Source of the DNA: Acidobacteriota bacterium
GTDB taxonomy: Bacteria; Acidobacteriota; Terriglobia; Acidiferrales; UBA7541
Assembly: GCA_021818865.1 (NCBI GenBank)
Contig: JAKASX010000006.1
Location: forward strand, 1-64,000
Direction: 5' to 3'
DNA length: 64,000 nt
The position numbers and the translations under genes were made by a program. The notes beneath the pieces are model-generated. The model saw only the letters and a list, made by a program, of their open reading frames with translations. It ran no database searches and was not told the DNA's origin. This document shows positions 16,599-25,931 of the stretch, one piece after another (positions within the stretch are counted from its first letter, which is position 1; every line of letters starts with the position of its first letter).

Positions 16599-17932
16599 GG
16601 CTGTGTCGTCAGTTCCACCAGGGTTTCGATGTGAAAGGTTTGCGGAAAAACGTCGAACAGGTGAATTTCCGCGATGCGAAAGCCTGCCGCGACGAGTTCG
16701 CCCAGATCGCGGGCGAGCGTGGCGGGATCGCAGCTGAGGTAAAGCGTGCGTTTCGGCCTTAGCTGCGTGAGCGGGCGAAGCGCTTCGGGAGCGAGGCCGG
16801 CGCGAGGCGGATCGAGCAGAACGAGATCGGGCCGCTCCGACGAATCAGCTCGCGTGGCCTGCTCGGCGAGGAATTTGGCTGCGTCGGCGTTGATCGTTTG
16901 CGCGTTCGTTCCGGTGAGATTCGCTTCGAGATCCCGGGCGGCGGCGGGATCGGCCTCGACGGCCGTGACGCGGGCGAATTTTCCGGCGAGAGCGGCGCTG
17001 AAGAGGCCCACGCCGGCGTAGAGATCGAGCGCGACATTTCCACCCGGGCCGCGCTTGACGGTGGCAATCATTTCCTCGATCAGGAAGCGGTTTACCTGGA
17101 AGAACGACATATGGCCGACGCGATATTCCCGTTCGGCGACGCGGTAGTTGACAAAGCCGGGACCGTCGAGTTGCATCCGCTCGCCTGCGGTTTCCTGCCA
17201 GAGCAGCGAGCGCAAGCCGGAAACGGCGGCGCGCAAGCGCTCGGCGAGACGGTGCGGAGCGGCAGGCAGCGCGGCCACGGTGAGATTGAAGAGCAAATCG
17301 CCATTGGGAGCGGCGAAGGCCTCGATCTGGCGAATCGTTTCGGGCAATTCACCGCGCGCAAGCTCGGCGCGCAGGCCGGCGAGCGCGGCGGCGAGCGCGG
17401 GCGAGAGCACCGGGCATTCCTTCACGGCGCAGAGGCGATTGGAGCCAGCGCGGAAATAGCCGATTTCCGGCGCGGCGCCCGAAGGCTCAGTGCTGCCGCG
17501 CGGAGGCCGGGGCGAACGAATCTTCCATTGGGCGCGATTGCGGTAACCGAAGGGCGGCGAAGCGTGGAGCGCGATAGGCTCCGTCCAGTTCACGCGGCCG
17601 ATGCGAGCGAGCGTTTCGCGCAGGATTTCGCGTTTGGCTTCGAGTTGGCGCTGGTAGCCAATGTGCTGATAATGGCAGCCGCCGCAAACGCCGAAATGCG
17701 GGCAAGGAGGGGAAACGCGATCGGGCGAGGGGCGAACGAGCTCGGCGATTTCCGCGCGAACGAAATTCTTGCGCCTTTCCGTCACGCGGGCGCGGATGAA
17801 TTCCTGCGGCAGAACGAAGGGGACGAAATAGGTGACGGAGTCGCGGCGGGCAAGCCCATCGCCGCCGTAGACGAGCTTTTCGATTTCGAAATCGATGGTT
17901 GCGGTTTGCGCGGACGGGCGTGGTCGTTTCAT
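16595..17932 (-). CDS. rlmD: 23S rRNA (uracil-C5)-methyltransferase, RlmD/RumA family
   Basis: A 445-residue protein with an N-terminal TRAM domain (about 10-70), a 4Fe-4S binding cluster CPHFGVCGGC (about 77-86) with a further Cys pair near residue 170 (CAVKECPV), and a C-terminal SAM fold: LDLYAGVGLFSAAL, DPPRAGL, and the catalytic region YLSCDPATLARDL. This family methylates C5 of uridines in 23S rRNA (or tRNA) using a cysteine nucleophile. The exact target base cannot be read from sequence. It overlaps comEC by 4 bp and its upstream neighbour by ATGA, so all three are co-translated. Confidence 0.88.
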   Translation of the reverse strand: MKRPRPSAQTATIDFEIEKLVYGGDGLARRDSVTYFVPFVLPQEFIRARVTERRKNFVRAEIAELVRPSPDRVSPPCPHFGVCGGCHYQHIGYQRQLEAKREILRETLARIGRVNWTEPIALHASPPFGYRNRAQWKIRSPRPPRGSTEPSGAAPEIGYFRAGSNRLCAVKECPVLSPALAAALAGLRAELARGELPETIRQIEAFAAPNGDLLFNLTVAALPAAPHRLAERLRAAVSGLRSLLWQETAGERMQLDGPGFVNYRVAEREYRVGHMSFFQVNRFLIEEMIATVKRGPGGNVALDLYAGVGLFSAALAGKFARVTAVEADPAAARDLEANLTGTNAQTINADAAKFLAEQATRADSSERPDLVLLDPPRAGLAPEALRPLTQLRPKRTLYLSCDPATLARDLGELVAAGFRIAEIHLFDVFPQTFHIETLVELTTQP

Positions 17933-18654
17933 GTGAGATAGAAAAGGCTCAGGCGCGGCAGCCCGAGGGTTTCAAACAGCCGCTTCTGCACGTATTGGCG
18001 TTCGAGCGAGCCGATCTGCTCGGCGGTCATTTTACGGCGATACCGGGCGAGCGCGCGGTCGAGTTCACGGCGGATTTCCACCGCGAGGGCGTCGGACGCG
18101 GCGGCGGTGAGCGCGGCAACGAGTTTTTCCTCGAGGACGGTCAGCCAGCGTTCGAGGTCCTCTAGGTCGCTCGAGGCCGCCGAATTGAGCGCGGTGCGGT
18201 GCTCGTCGAGCCGTGCGGCGGTCTCCTCGAAGCGGGCGGCGAGTTCGGGGTGGGCGGAGCGGGCTTTTTCCGCCGCGGCGCGCAACTGGGCGGCGTTTTT
18301 GGCGAGATACGCGGCAACTTCCTCACGCGAAAACGGATCGGCCGGCCTGGCGCGGCCCGCCTCGGGACCTGAGCCGGCCGCGGCTTCGCTTGCCTCGGCC
18401 GCGGCGTCGGCGACTGCGTCGACGCAATAGACAAGGCTTTTGAGCGGACGGCCGGCGTGGGCGCGGCGGGAATTGGCGTAACTTTCGAAGGCGCGATCGA
18501 TTCCTTTCAGCACCGCTTCCAGCGGGACGCCGGCTTTCTGCCAGGTTTCGACGATCGCCCAATCGAGCGGGGAAACCAGCAAGTGGGCGCCGCGCTTGCG
18601 CCAGAAGTGCTCCTCGATCTCCGTGAAGTAATTGAAGTAGTTGAACTCTTCCAT
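17929..18654 (-). CDS. conserved protein of unknown function
   Basis: Not recognised. This 241-residue, acidic, largely alpha-helical cytoplasmic protein begins EEFNYFNYFTEIEEHFWRKRG, with a PLDWAIVETWQKAGVPLEAVLKGID helical pair (about 28-52). A low-complexity Ala/Glu stretch (about 80-105) is followed by long helices that may form a coiled coil (about 115-215). The aromatic N-terminal block looks like a conserved recognition element. It is translationally coupled to rlmD (ATGA) and lies 87 bp downstream of coaX, so it may belong to the valS-birA-coaX-rlmD-comEC transcript. The coupling suggests a role linked to RlmD or to RNA modification, but that is inference. Confidence 0.7.
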   Translation of the reverse strand: MEEFNYFNYFTEIEEHFWRKRGAHLLVSPLDWAIVETWQKAGVPLEAVLKGIDRAFESYANSRRAHAGRPLKSLVYCVDAVADAAAEASEAAAGSGPEAGRARPADPFSREEVAAYLAKNAAQLRAAAEKARSAHPELAARFEETAARLDEHRTALNSAASSDLEDLERWLTVLEEKLVAALTAAASDALAVEIRRELDRALARYRRKMTAEQIGSLERQYVQKRLFETLGLPRLSLFYLT

Positions 18655-18741
18655 GAACGCCCTGTGACCACCCCGCCGATTCCCGACGTTTTTCTCTTGC
18701 GCGGCCGCGTGCGGACAGCCGTGCGAATCGCTGCCGCGCGG

Positions 18742-19557
18742 CTAGCGCTTCGTCTTGCGCGATGGGACCGCGCCGTGCGATTCGGCTGCGGCGGGGTGGT
18801 TTCGTTCCCAAATTAGACGAAGACCTTCGAGCGTGAGAAATTCATCCACTGCTTCCACCAACTTCGACGATCCGGCAAGCAGCGCCGCCTCGCCGCCGGT
18901 GGCGACGACGTGCGTTTTCGCGCCGAGCTCGGATTTCATGCGCGCGAGCACGCCATCCATCATGTCGAGGTAGCCGTAGAAGAGGCCGGCCTGGACGGAG
19001 GTGGTGGTGCTGGTGCCGATGATGGCGCCGGGATCTTTGATTTCCATGCGTTGGAGCCGAGCGGCACGAGCGAAGAGGGCTTCCGAGGCGATGCCGATGC
19101 CCGGGAAAATCGTGCCGCCGAGATATTCGCCGCGGGCGGAAATGGCGTCGAAAGTGATCGCGGTGCCGAAATCCACCACGATGCAAGGGCCGCCGTATTT
19201 TTCGAACGCGGCCACGGCGTTGACGATGCGGTCCGCGCCGACGTCCTGCGGGCTGTCGTAGAGGATCGGCATTCCGGTGCGTACGCCCGGTTCGACGAAA
19301 AGCGCCTGACGGCCGAAATAGCGCTCGGCCATCTGCGCGAGGGTGCCATTGAGCGGAGGCACGACGGAACTGATGATGATGCCGCTCACATCGGCGGCAT
19401 CCAGGCCCGCGAGCGAAAAAAGATTGCGCGACAGAATGCCGTATTCGTCCACGGTTTGATTGCGCGCGGTGGTCAGGCGCCAATGAGCCGCAAGATGGGC
19501 GCCGCGGAAAACGCCGAGGACGGTATTGGTGTTGCCGACGTCCATCGTCACCAGCAT
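18742..19557 (-). CDS. coaX: type III pantothenate kinase
   Basis: The start is taken as ATG 19557, which overlaps the birA stop (ATGA) and has GGAGGTGAC just before it. This gives 271 residues beginning MLVTMDVGNTNTVLG, whereas the longer frame is not conserved. ASKHA-fold motifs are DVGNTN (6-11), VDFGTAITFDAIS (catalytic Asp, about 125), GGTIFPGIGIASEALF, GTSTTTSVQAG and ATGGEA. CoaX phosphorylates pantothenate, the first step of coenzyme A synthesis. Unlike CoaA it is not inhibited by CoA. Pairing with birA is common. Confidence 0.93.
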   Translation of the reverse strand: MLVTMDVGNTNTVLGVFRGAHLAAHWRLTTARNQTVDEYGILSRNLFSLAGLDAADVSGIIISSVVPPLNGTLAQMAERYFGRQALFVEPGVRTGMPILYDSPQDVGADRIVNAVAAFEKYGGPCIVVDFGTAITFDAISARGEYLGGTIFPGIGIASEALFARAARLQRMEIKDPGAIIGTSTTTSVQAGLFYGYLDMMDGVLARMKSELGAKTHVVATGGEAALLAGSSKLVEAVDEFLTLEGLRLIWERNHPAAAESHGAVPSRKTKR

Positions 19558-20564
19558 CAAGTCACCTCCCTCACGTCGCCGGAAACGACCGGCTCGACGC
19601 GGCCGTCGTCGCGCCGGACCCGGAGCCATCCGCCGGGTTCGATGCCGTCGGTTGTGCCGGTGAAGGATTCCGCGGCGTTTTCCACGCGAACGCGCTTGCC
19701 GCGCGCGAAGCTGGAAACCTGCGAGAAACGCTCGACCATGGGACCGGAGCCCTCGGTCATCCAGCGATTGTAGTGGCGCTCGAGTTCGTGCAGCAACCCG
19801 GCCAGAAGCCCGAGGCGCGACTGTTCTCGTGCGGATTCGATGCGAAGCGATGTGGCGATTTTCTCGATGGGTTCTGGAAATCGCTCGTGATTCACGTTGA
19901 TGCCGACGCCTACGACGACGAATTCGATCCGGTCAGGCTGCGCTTGCATCTCCGTCAGAATGCCGGCGAATTTGCGCCCGCCGAGCAACAGATCGTTGGG
20001 CCAGCGGATATCCGGCTCGAGACCGGTTTGGCGGTAAACGGCCTCGCGCGCGGCGAGTCCCGCGACGATGGTGAGCATCGCCGCCGATCCGGGCGCGATC
20101 GCCGGACGCAGCAGAACGCTCGCGTAGATCCCGCGCGCCTTTTCCGAATGCCAGTTGCGGCCCAGCCGGCCGCGTCCATTGGACTGCTCCTCGGCGATGA
20201 CAACGGTGCCGGCGGGAGCGCCGCGCCGGCCGAGTTCGAGCGCGGTCTCGTTCGTCGAGCCAGCCTTGAAAAAATGATGAACGTGATTGTGAAAGATCGT
20301 GCCGCGCAGGAGCGGATTCAGCAGCCCCGGCACCAGAACGTCCGCCGCTCGTTCCAGGCGATAGCCGGCGCGCGGCTCGCCCTTCACGCGGACGCCGAGC
20401 GAGCGCAGTTTTTCCACCCAGCGCCAGACGGAGGAGCGCGAAACGCCGATTTCCCGCGCGATGCGCGCGCCACTGATGGCCAGCATCGGGCGCGTGGCGA
20501 GCAGCGTCATCAGCGCGTCGATGCGGCGGTCGGTTTGCCCGGGGATGGTCGGTTGTCGCGCCAT
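19557..20564 (-). CDS. birA: biotin-[acetyl-CoA-carboxylase] ligase with repressor HTH
   Basis: This 335-residue BirA has an N-terminal winged helix (about 30-60: SGARIAREIGVSRSSVWRWVEKLRSLG), the catalytic domain with the biotinyl-AMP loop NGRGRLGRNWHSE (about 128-140), WPNDLLLGGRKFAGIL and VGVGINVN, and a C-terminal SH3-like domain. It makes biotinyl-5'-AMP and transfers biotin to carboxyl-carrier proteins. The HTH implies it also represses biotin genes when loaded. It overlaps coaX and lies 91 bp downstream of valS on the same strand. Confidence 0.93.
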   Translation of the reverse strand: MARQPTIPGQTDRRIDALMTLLATRPMLAISGARIAREIGVSRSSVWRWVEKLRSLGVRVKGEPRAGYRLERAADVLVPGLLNPLLRGTIFHNHVHHFFKAGSTNETALELGRRGAPAGTVVIAEEQSNGRGRLGRNWHSEKARGIYASVLLRPAIAPGSAAMLTIVAGLAAREAVYRQTGLEPDIRWPNDLLLGGRKFAGILTEMQAQPDRIEFVVVGVGINVNHERFPEPIEKIATSLRIESAREQSRLGLLAGLLHELERHYNRWMTEGSGPMVERFSQVSSFARGKRVRVENAAESFTGTTDGIEPGGWLRVRRDDGRVEPVVSGDVREVT

Positions 20565-20655
20565 GGGAGCCGGCGAGAGATTATCAGCCGAGCCGGGCGG
20601 CTTTCACAAGCGCGGGAACGACCGGCCGGAGCGTGGAAGCAAGGGGCGGGGGATT

Positions 20656-23445
20656 TCAGCTGTGCGAACTTTCGAGCTGGGCGAGGCGGGCGAGCAGCTT
20701 TTCACGTTCGGCGGCGAGTTCGGCAATGGATGCTTCCATCTGCTTAACCACGTGTTCGGGCGCGCGCGTGCGAAAAGCATCGTCGGCCAGACGATTGCGT
20801 TTCGATTCGATGTTTTGCGCGAGTTTCTCGTCCTGCTTGCGCAGGCGTGCGATTTCCGCTTCACGATCGGCAGGTTCTTCCTGTCCGATGCGAAGATCGA
20901 AACGCGAGGCCGAATGCACGGTTCCTGCGCCGGAGCCGAGCGAGCCGTCGTGAACGCGAAGCGGGGAAATGCCGCCCAGACGCGCTAGGGCGTCGAGATT
21001 GGTTTCGACGAGCCGGCGAACGGTCAAATCGGCGGTCGAGAGGTCAGCGGGAAGTTTTTTCTTCGGATCGAGTTTCTGCTCGGCGCGCAGTTTCCGGGCG
21101 GCTTCGACGATTTCTTGAAGCAGCGCAACGTCGCGCTCGGCCGATTCGTCCAGCCACTCCTCGCGAAGCTTCGGGTAGCTTTCGAGCGCAAGGGAACGCG
21201 CCTCGGGGCGATTGGGCAAGCGCAGCCAGAGTTCCTCGGTGAGAAACGGCATGAAGGGATGGAGCAGGCGCAGCGCGAGATCAAAAATGGCGAAGAGGTT
21301 GCGCCACGCGGCAACAGCTTCCTCGCGATCGGCGCTCGAGAGCGGCGTCTTCGCCCATTCGATGTACCAGTCGCAGAACTCGTGCCAAAAGAAGTGGTAG
21401 ACGATATGCGCCGCTTCGTGAAACCGAAATTCTTCGAGCGCCTGGTTCACTTCACCGGCCACGCGCGCGAGGCGCGAATACATCCATCGCTCGACGAGGA
21501 GAAGATTTCCGGCGCGACGATGCGGCGCGGCGGCGCGAACGTCCGGCGCGGCAAGTTCTTCGAGCGAAACGCCGGCCTCTTCGATTTTCTCGAGATTCAC
21601 AAAGAGGAAGCGGGCCGCGTTCCAGATTTTGTTGGCGAAGGCGCGATAGCCCTGGATGCGTTCTTCGCTGAGCGCGATATCGGTGCCGGGAGCGGCGCCG
21701 ATGGCGAGGGTGAAGCGCAGCGCGTCGGTGCCGTATTTTTCGATGACTTCGAGTGGATCGACGACGTTTCCTCGCGTTTTCGACATTTTCACGCCGTGCG
21801 GATCGCGCACGAGCGCATGCAGGTAGAGCGAACGGAAAGGGATGCGGTCCTCGATGCGTTCGCCAGCCGTCAGGTGCAGGCCGAGCATGATCATCCGCGC
21901 GTCCCAGAAGAAGAGGATGTCATAGCCGCTGATGAGCAGGCTGGTGGGGTAAAACTTGCGCAGATCGGGCGTATCGTCGGGCCAGCCAAGCGTGGAAAAT
22001 GGCCACAAACCGGAGCTGAACCACGTGTCGAGAACGTCGGGATCCTGCGTGAGCTTCGAGCCGCCGCACTTGCCGCAGCGCGCGGGCGGGCTCGCGGCGC
22101 GGGCGCGGCCATTCACGATTTCCACCTGGGAATCGCGCGCGGGCGTCATTTCGCCGCAATCGGCGCAGTGCCAGATGGGAATGCGATGGCCCCACCAGAG
22201 CTGGCGGGAAATGCACCAATCCCGGATGTTTTCCATCCAGTCGAGATAGATTTTTTTCTGGTTTTCGGGAACGACCGGGATCAGGCCTTCGCGGACCACG
22301 CGAATGGCGGGTTCGGCGAGCGGTTTCATGCTGCAGAACCACTGCGTCGAAAGGCGCGGCTCGACGTCGGTCTTGCAGCGGTCGCACACGCCGACGGCGT
22401 GCGTGTGGTTGGTGATGCTTTCGAGCAGGCCCTGAGCGCGGAGATCCTCGACGATGCGGCCCCGCGCGACGAAACGGTCGAGACCCGCATAGGCGCCCGC
22501 GCGGTCGTTCATGCGGCCATCGTCGGTCATTACGTCGATTTGCTCGAGATTGTGGCGCTTGCCGAGTTCGAAGTCGTTCGGATCGTGCGCGGGTGTGACT
22601 TTAACGGCGCCTGTGCCGAATTCGCGATCCACGAATTCGTCCGCGACGATCGGAATTTCGCGGCCAACGAGCGGCAAGCGAATTTTGCGGCCGACGAGCG
22701 CGCGATAACGCTCGTCTTCGGGATGAACGGCGACGGCGGTATCGCCGAGCATGGTTTCCGGGCGCGTGGTGGCGACGACGAGGTAGCCATCGCCATCGGC
22801 GAGCGGATAGCGAATGTGCCACAGTTTGCCGGCGCGCTCGACGTGGACGACTTCGAGATCGCTCAGTGCCGTCTGGCAGCGCGGGCACCAGTTCACCATG
22901 TACCGCCCGCGATAGATAAGGCCTTCGCGATAAAGACGGAGGAAAGCTTCGAGCACGGCGCGATAGAGCGGAGGGTCGAGCGTGAAACGCTCGCGCGTCC
23001 AGTCGCAACTGTCGCCCAGGCGAATCATCTGTTCGCGGATGCGGCCGCCGGATTGCTGTTTCCACTGCCAGACGCGGCGCTCGAATTCCTCGCGGCCCAG
23101 CCCGACGCGCGTCAAACCTTCCTTGGCGAGTTCGCGCTCGACGACCACTTGCGTGGCGATGCCGGCGTGGTCGGTGCCGGGCAGCCAGAGCGTGTTCGCG
23201 CCGAGCATGCGGCGCCAGCGGACGAGAATATCGATCTGGGTGTGCTCGAGCATGTGGCCGATGTGAATCGAGCCGGTGACGTTGGGCGGAGGGATGACGA
23301 TGGAAAAGAGGGGGCCGGGCGCGGCGGCATCGGCGGCGAAAAGATTCGCTTCAACCCATTCGCGCGAAAGGCGCTTTTCGATTTCCTGCGGCTCGTAAGC
23401 TTTCGGGATTTCGCGGTTCATCGGTTTGGTGCCGGGCCTGGTCAC
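20656..23445 (-). CDS. valS: valyl-tRNA synthetase
   Basis: This 929-residue class I synthetase carries the HIGH box within [14 protein letters not shown] (residues 61-64), a KMSKT signature at about residue 552 ([11 protein letters not shown]), an editing CP1 domain with a zinc-type CxxC pair region, an anticodon-binding domain, and a C-terminal coiled-coil arm typical of ValRS. It charges tRNA-Val and hydrolyses mischarged Thr. The start is tentative: an internal Met at position 9 would give a shorter N-terminus. No T-box or leader structure is visible. The upstream promoter at 23469-23498 is convincing, and birA-coaX may be read through from it. Confidence 0.95.
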   Translation of the reverse strand: MTRPGTKPMNREIPKAYEPQEIEKRLSREWVEANLFAADAAAPGPLFSIVIPPPNVTGSIHIGHMLEHTQIDILVRWRRMLGANTLWLPGTDHAGIATQVVVERELAKEGLTRVGLGREEFERRVWQWKQQSGGRIREQMIRLGDSCDWTRERFTLDPPLYRAVLEAFLRLYREGLIYRGRYMVNWCPRCQTALSDLEVVHVERAGKLWHIRYPLADGDGYLVVATTRPETMLGDTAVAVHPEDERYRALVGRKIRLPLVGREIPIVADEFVDREFGTGAVKVTPAHDPNDFELGKRHNLEQIDVMTDDGRMNDRAGAYAGLDRFVARGRIVEDLRAQGLLESITNHTHAVGVCDRCKTDVEPRLSTQWFCSMKPLAEPAIRVVREGLIPVVPENQKKIYLDWMENIRDWCISRQLWWGHRIPIWHCADCGEMTPARDSQVEIVNGRARAASPPARCGKCGGSKLTQDPDVLDTWFSSGLWPFSTLGWPDDTPDLRKFYPTSLLISGYDILFFWDARMIMLGLHLTAGERIEDRIPFRSLYLHALVRDPHGVKMSKTRGNVVDPLEVIEKYGTDALRFTLAIGAAPGTDIALSEERIQGYRAFANKIWNAARFLFVNLEKIEEAGVSLEELAAPDVRAAAPHRRAGNLLLVERWMYSRLARVAGEVNQALEEFRFHEAAHIVYHFFWHEFCDWYIEWAKTPLSSADREEAVAAWRNLFAIFDLALRLLHPFMPFLTEELWLRLPNRPEARSLALESYPKLREEWLDESAERDVALLQEIVEAARKLRAEQKLDPKKKLPADLSTADLTVRRLVETNLDALARLGGISPLRVHDGSLGSGAGTVHSASRFDLRIGQEEPADREAEIARLRKQDEKLAQNIESKRNRLADDAFRTRAPEHVVKQMEASIAELAAEREKLLARLAQLESSHS

Positions 23446-23468
23446 GCTCGCACCGGCTGAATTGCATT

Positions 23469-23498
23469 ACTATACGAGCAGCGCGGAAATAGCGTCAA
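23469..23498 (-). promoter_or_regulatory. valS promoter
   Basis: On the minus strand TTGACG (23493-23498) and TATAGT (23469-23474) are separated by 18 bp, with a short leader of about 17-24 bases to the valS start. Both boxes are within one mismatch of the sigma-70 consensus. It lies in the divergent gap shared with gnd. Confidence 0.7.
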
Positions 23499-23553
23499 AT
23501 TGAGGCGATTTCGCCCGGCGCGGGTTCCGGCGCGAAAAAGGAGCGCGGAGATC

Positions 23554-24579
23554 ATGCAACTGGGAATGATAGGGCTCGGCAGAATGGGAGCGAATATGGT
23601 GCGGCGGCTGCTGCGCGGTGGGCATACGTGCGTGGTTTTCGACCGCGATCAGGCCGGCGTGGCCCAATTGGCGAAGGAAGGGGCAACGGGAGCGGCGACG
23701 ATCGATGATTTCGTGAAGAATCTGACCGCGCCGCGCGCGATCTGGATGATGGTGCCCGCGGCGGTGGTGGATTCGGTGATTGCTGACCTTGCGCCGCGGC
23801 TCCAGCCAGGCGACATCCTGATCGACGGCGGAAATTCCTACTACATTGACGATATCCGCCGCGCGAAACAGCTTGAGCCGAGCGGCATCCGGTACCTCGA
23901 CGTCGGAACGAGCGGAGGCGTTTGGGGCCTGGAACGCGGCTACTGCCAGATGATCGGCGGACCGGCCGAAAGCGTGCGGCATCTCGATCCGGTTTTCAAG
24001 ACGCTGGCCCCGGGACGCGGAACGATTGCGCGCACGCCCGGGCGCGAAAAGAAGGCGAGCACCGCCGAGGAGGGTTATCTGCACTGCGGACCCTCGGGCG
24101 CGGGACATTTCGTGAAGATGGTGCACAACGGAATCGAATACGGGCTGATGGCCGCGTATGCGGAAGGGTTCAATATTCTGCGGCACGCAAACGTGGGGAA
24201 ACAGAAGCGGGTGGCGGACGCGGAAACCACGCCGCTGCGGAATCCCGAGCATTACCAGTTCGATTTGGCGCTCGACGAAGTGGCCGAGGTTTGGCGGCGG
24301 GGAAGCGTGATCGCTTCCTGGCTGCTCGATCTTTCGGCGATTGCGCTGCTCGAACAGCCCGACCTCGCAACCTACGCGGGCCGCGTATCGGATTCCGGCG
24401 AAGGACGCTGGACGATACAGGCCGCGATCGAGGAATCGGCGCCGGCGCCGGTGCTGAGCGAGGCGCTCTACGAGCGGTTCAGCTCGCGCGGAGAAGGCGA
24501 CTTCGCGGCGAAACTGCTTTCCGCCATGCGGTTCCAGTTCGGCGGACACCACGAGAAAAAGGCCGCAGGCGAAAAATAG
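23554..24579 (+). CDS. gnd: 6-phosphogluconate dehydrogenase, decarboxylating (short form)
   Basis: The start is ATG 23554 with a GGAG 8-11 bases upstream. A longer frame upstream is unlikely because the NAD(P) fold begins at [12 protein letters not shown]. The protein is 341 residues, the short GndA/YqeC class of about 300-340 rather than the 470-residue enzyme. Motifs are GLGRMG (6-11), [10 protein letters not shown] (about 90), [14 protein letters not shown] (SGG catalytic region, about 128-141) and the [21 protein letters not shown] catalytic Lys/Asn segment (about 188-208). It converts 6-phosphogluconate to ribulose-5-phosphate, and short forms often prefer NAD. It could link sugar breakdown to the phosphoketolase route nearby. 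Confidence 0.9.
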   Translation: MQLGMIGLGRMGANMVRRLLRGGHTCVVFDRDQAGVAQLAKEGATGAATIDDFVKNLTAPRAIWMMVPAAVVDSVIADLAPRLQPGDILIDGGNSYYIDDIRRAKQLEPSGIRYLDVGTSGGVWGLERGYCQMIGGPAESVRHLDPVFKTLAPGRGTIARTPGREKKASTAEEGYLHCGPSGAGHFVKMVHNGIEYGLMAAYAEGFNILRHANVGKQKRVADAETTPLRNPEHYQFDLALDEVAEVWRRGSVIASWLLDLSAIALLEQPDLATYAGRVSDSGEGRWTIQAAIEESAPAPVLSEALYERFSSRGEGDFAAKLLSAMRFQFGGHHEKKAAGEK

Positions 24580-24795
24580 CGGGCGGTTTCCGGAGAAGCA
24601 AGGGCGAATCGGGCAGGGGATGGGAAATACTGGTACGAGTACTAGCGGGCCATTGCCGCTTTCCCATCATCGCTCCAAATTGGCTCTTCGCGCGGCGGCC
24701 CTCCTGCGAGAATGTGGAAGCTAACACCGGGGCAGTTTGGGGAATTTCGTGCGGGGAGCGGGTCGGGCGGGAAGGCCCGAGCGAAAAACGAAAAC

Positions 24796-25008
24796 ATGAA
24801 CGATTTTGCAAAGCGAATTCTGGGAGACGGGCGCCGTGCGCGCGCGGCGGCTTGGTTGCACAATCCTGGTGTGCAAGCGGCGATTCTTGTGCTGGTGCCG
24901 GGGATTCTGGCCGGAGTGGTTTGCTACTGGACGTGGGACCAGCTTTCGCGGCGCTACGGCTGGCGCGTGCGAATGGGCCGGCGATCCGCATCACGAATTC
25001 CCGCTTGA
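24796..25008 (+). CDS. possible small membrane protein
   Basis: A 70-residue frame from ATG 24796: a basic N-terminus (MNDFAKRILGDGRR), one hydrophobic segment around residues 28-46 (AAILVLVPGILAGVVCYW) and a basic tail. No family is recognised and no clear Shine-Dalgarno precedes the start. The codon pattern is only moderately like the neighbours. It could be a real single-pass inner-membrane peptide or a chance frame in GC-rich DNA; listed because the composition is membrane-like. Confidence 0.3.
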   Translation: MNDFAKRILGDGRRARAAAWLHNPGVQAAILVLVPGILAGVVCYWTWDQLSRRYGWRVRMGRRSASRIPA

Positions 25009-25168
25009 AAAGACGGCATTTCCGCGTTTCCGCCGAGCATCCGATACCCGGCGATTTGCATCGAATCACGCAGCGGGACGAGCAGGGCTCGGGCACGGGG
25101 CTATTGCGCGCGAGCCGGCTCGCCAGACGAGCATATCAACCGCTCGCAAATGCAACCCGGCTTCGAGC

Positions 25169-25199
25169 GAACCGGTTCCGCTCCGGTCCCGGCCGGTTC
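25169..25199 (+). promoter_or_regulatory. inverted repeat in the leader of the outer membrane protein gene
   Basis: GAACCGG (25169-25175) and CCGGTTC (25193-25199) can pair across a 17-base loop, ending about 14 bases before the GTG start. It could fold in the mRNA near the ribosome site or be a protein-binding dyad. Confidence 0.35.
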
Positions 25200-25213
25200 T
25201 ATGGGAGAGTGCC

Positions 25214-25831
25214 GTGAGAAAGTTGATCGCAACCGCCTGCCTCGGATTCTGCATCGTGTTCCTGGCCCAGGGCACCGCTCACGCTCAGCAAGTGGATGTC
25301 TTCTTCGGCGGCAACACAGTGACCGCTCCCGGCGCTTCGGCCGCCAACGGAAGCACAAACTACTTCCCTCAATCGCTTACCGGCGGGTTTTATCCCACGC
25401 TCGGTGGCGACGTTCTCTTCTTCCACCATTTCGGCGTGGGCGGTGAAGTTTCCTGGCGCGCCAGCCGCAGCTTTTACGGCGGATTGGCTTCGCAGCCGTT
25501 CCGGCCCATTTTTTACGATTTCAACGCGGTTTTCGCGCCGCCAATCACGAGCCGGGTTCAGGCCGACCTGGAAGCGGGAATCGGCGCGGAAAGCGTGCGC
25601 TTTTATCAATCCACGTATTCCTGCAACTACTACACCGGCTTCTGCAGCAATTACTTCAGCAGCAACCATTTCCTGGGCCACTTCTCGGCCGGGATCAAGT
25701 TCTACGTCTGGGGCCACGTTTTCGTGCGGCCTCAGGTAGGCGTTTTCCTCATGACCAACAACTACGAGTTCAGCTCGGGGCACGCGACGCAGATGGGCAT
25801 TTCCATCGGCTATACGCTCGGGCACCTCTGA
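25214..25831 (+). CDS. outer membrane beta-barrel protein, secreted
   Basis: The start is the GTG at 25214 behind GGGAGAG, giving 205 residues. The first 25 form a signal peptide (RKLIATACLGFCIVFLAQ, then AHAQ at the cleavage site). The mature chain is rich in Gly and aromatics with alternating strands such as GGDVLFFHHFGVGGEVSW and HFSAGIKFYVWGHVFVRPQVGV, ending in a TLGHL-like last strand. This is the OmpA/OmpW-like small-barrel pattern of acidobacterial porin-like proteins. A Cys-rich loop (CNYYTGFCSNYF, about residues 137-148) is unusual and may form a disulfide. No partner gene is evident; it is convergent with the molybdoenzyme operon. Confidence 0.75.
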   Translation: MRKLIATACLGFCIVFLAQGTAHAQQVDVFFGGNTVTAPGASAANGSTNYFPQSLTGGFYPTLGGDVLFFHHFGVGGEVSWRASRSFYGGLASQPFRPIFYDFNAVFAPPITSRVQADLEAGIGAESVRFYQSTYSCNYYTGFCSNYFSSNHFLGHFSAGIKFYVWGHVFVRPQVGVFLMTNNYEFSSGHATQMGISIGYTLGHL

Positions 25832-25901
25832 TTTTCCGGGATCGCGGATAGCATACTCCCACCATCACGGCGGCGAACGGGTCGCGTAATGGGTGTGCGA
25901 T

Positions 25902-25915
25902 GCCGCGAACGCGGC
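25902..25915. terminator. possible bidirectional terminator hairpin
   Basis: GCCGCG-AA-CGCGGC lies in the 100-bp convergent gap between the outer membrane protein gene and the molybdoenzyme. The stem is strong but no T-run follows on either strand, so it may simply be an inverted repeat. Confidence 0.25.
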
Positions 25916-25931
25916 GGCACAGTGCGCTGAA

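Larger units (their letters stand above)
24580..25213. other. gap between gnd and the outer membrane protein, mostly without genes
   Basis: A stretch of 634 bp with no strong gene. It contains one weak small ORF (24796-25008), a 14-bp perfect palindrome GCGAGCCGGCTCGC (25110-25123), and the inverted repeat at 25169-25199 just before the next gene. No clear promoter or T-run terminator for gnd was found. Confidence 0.5.

Noticed and set aside
21115-23460. 781-codon open frame antisense to valS
   Set aside because: Long antisense frames are expected opposite GC-rich genes with strong codon bias. This one has no recognisable domain and lies wholly over a clear valyl-tRNA synthetase.
23446-23553. 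T-box or riboswitch before valS
   Set aside because: The leader is under 25 bases from the predicted start and no antiterminator or specifier structure fits.
24712-25008. 98-residue frame starting at ATG 24712
   Set aside because: The part before 24796 has no Shine-Dalgarno and is composition-like noise; only the shorter frame was kept, at low confidence.
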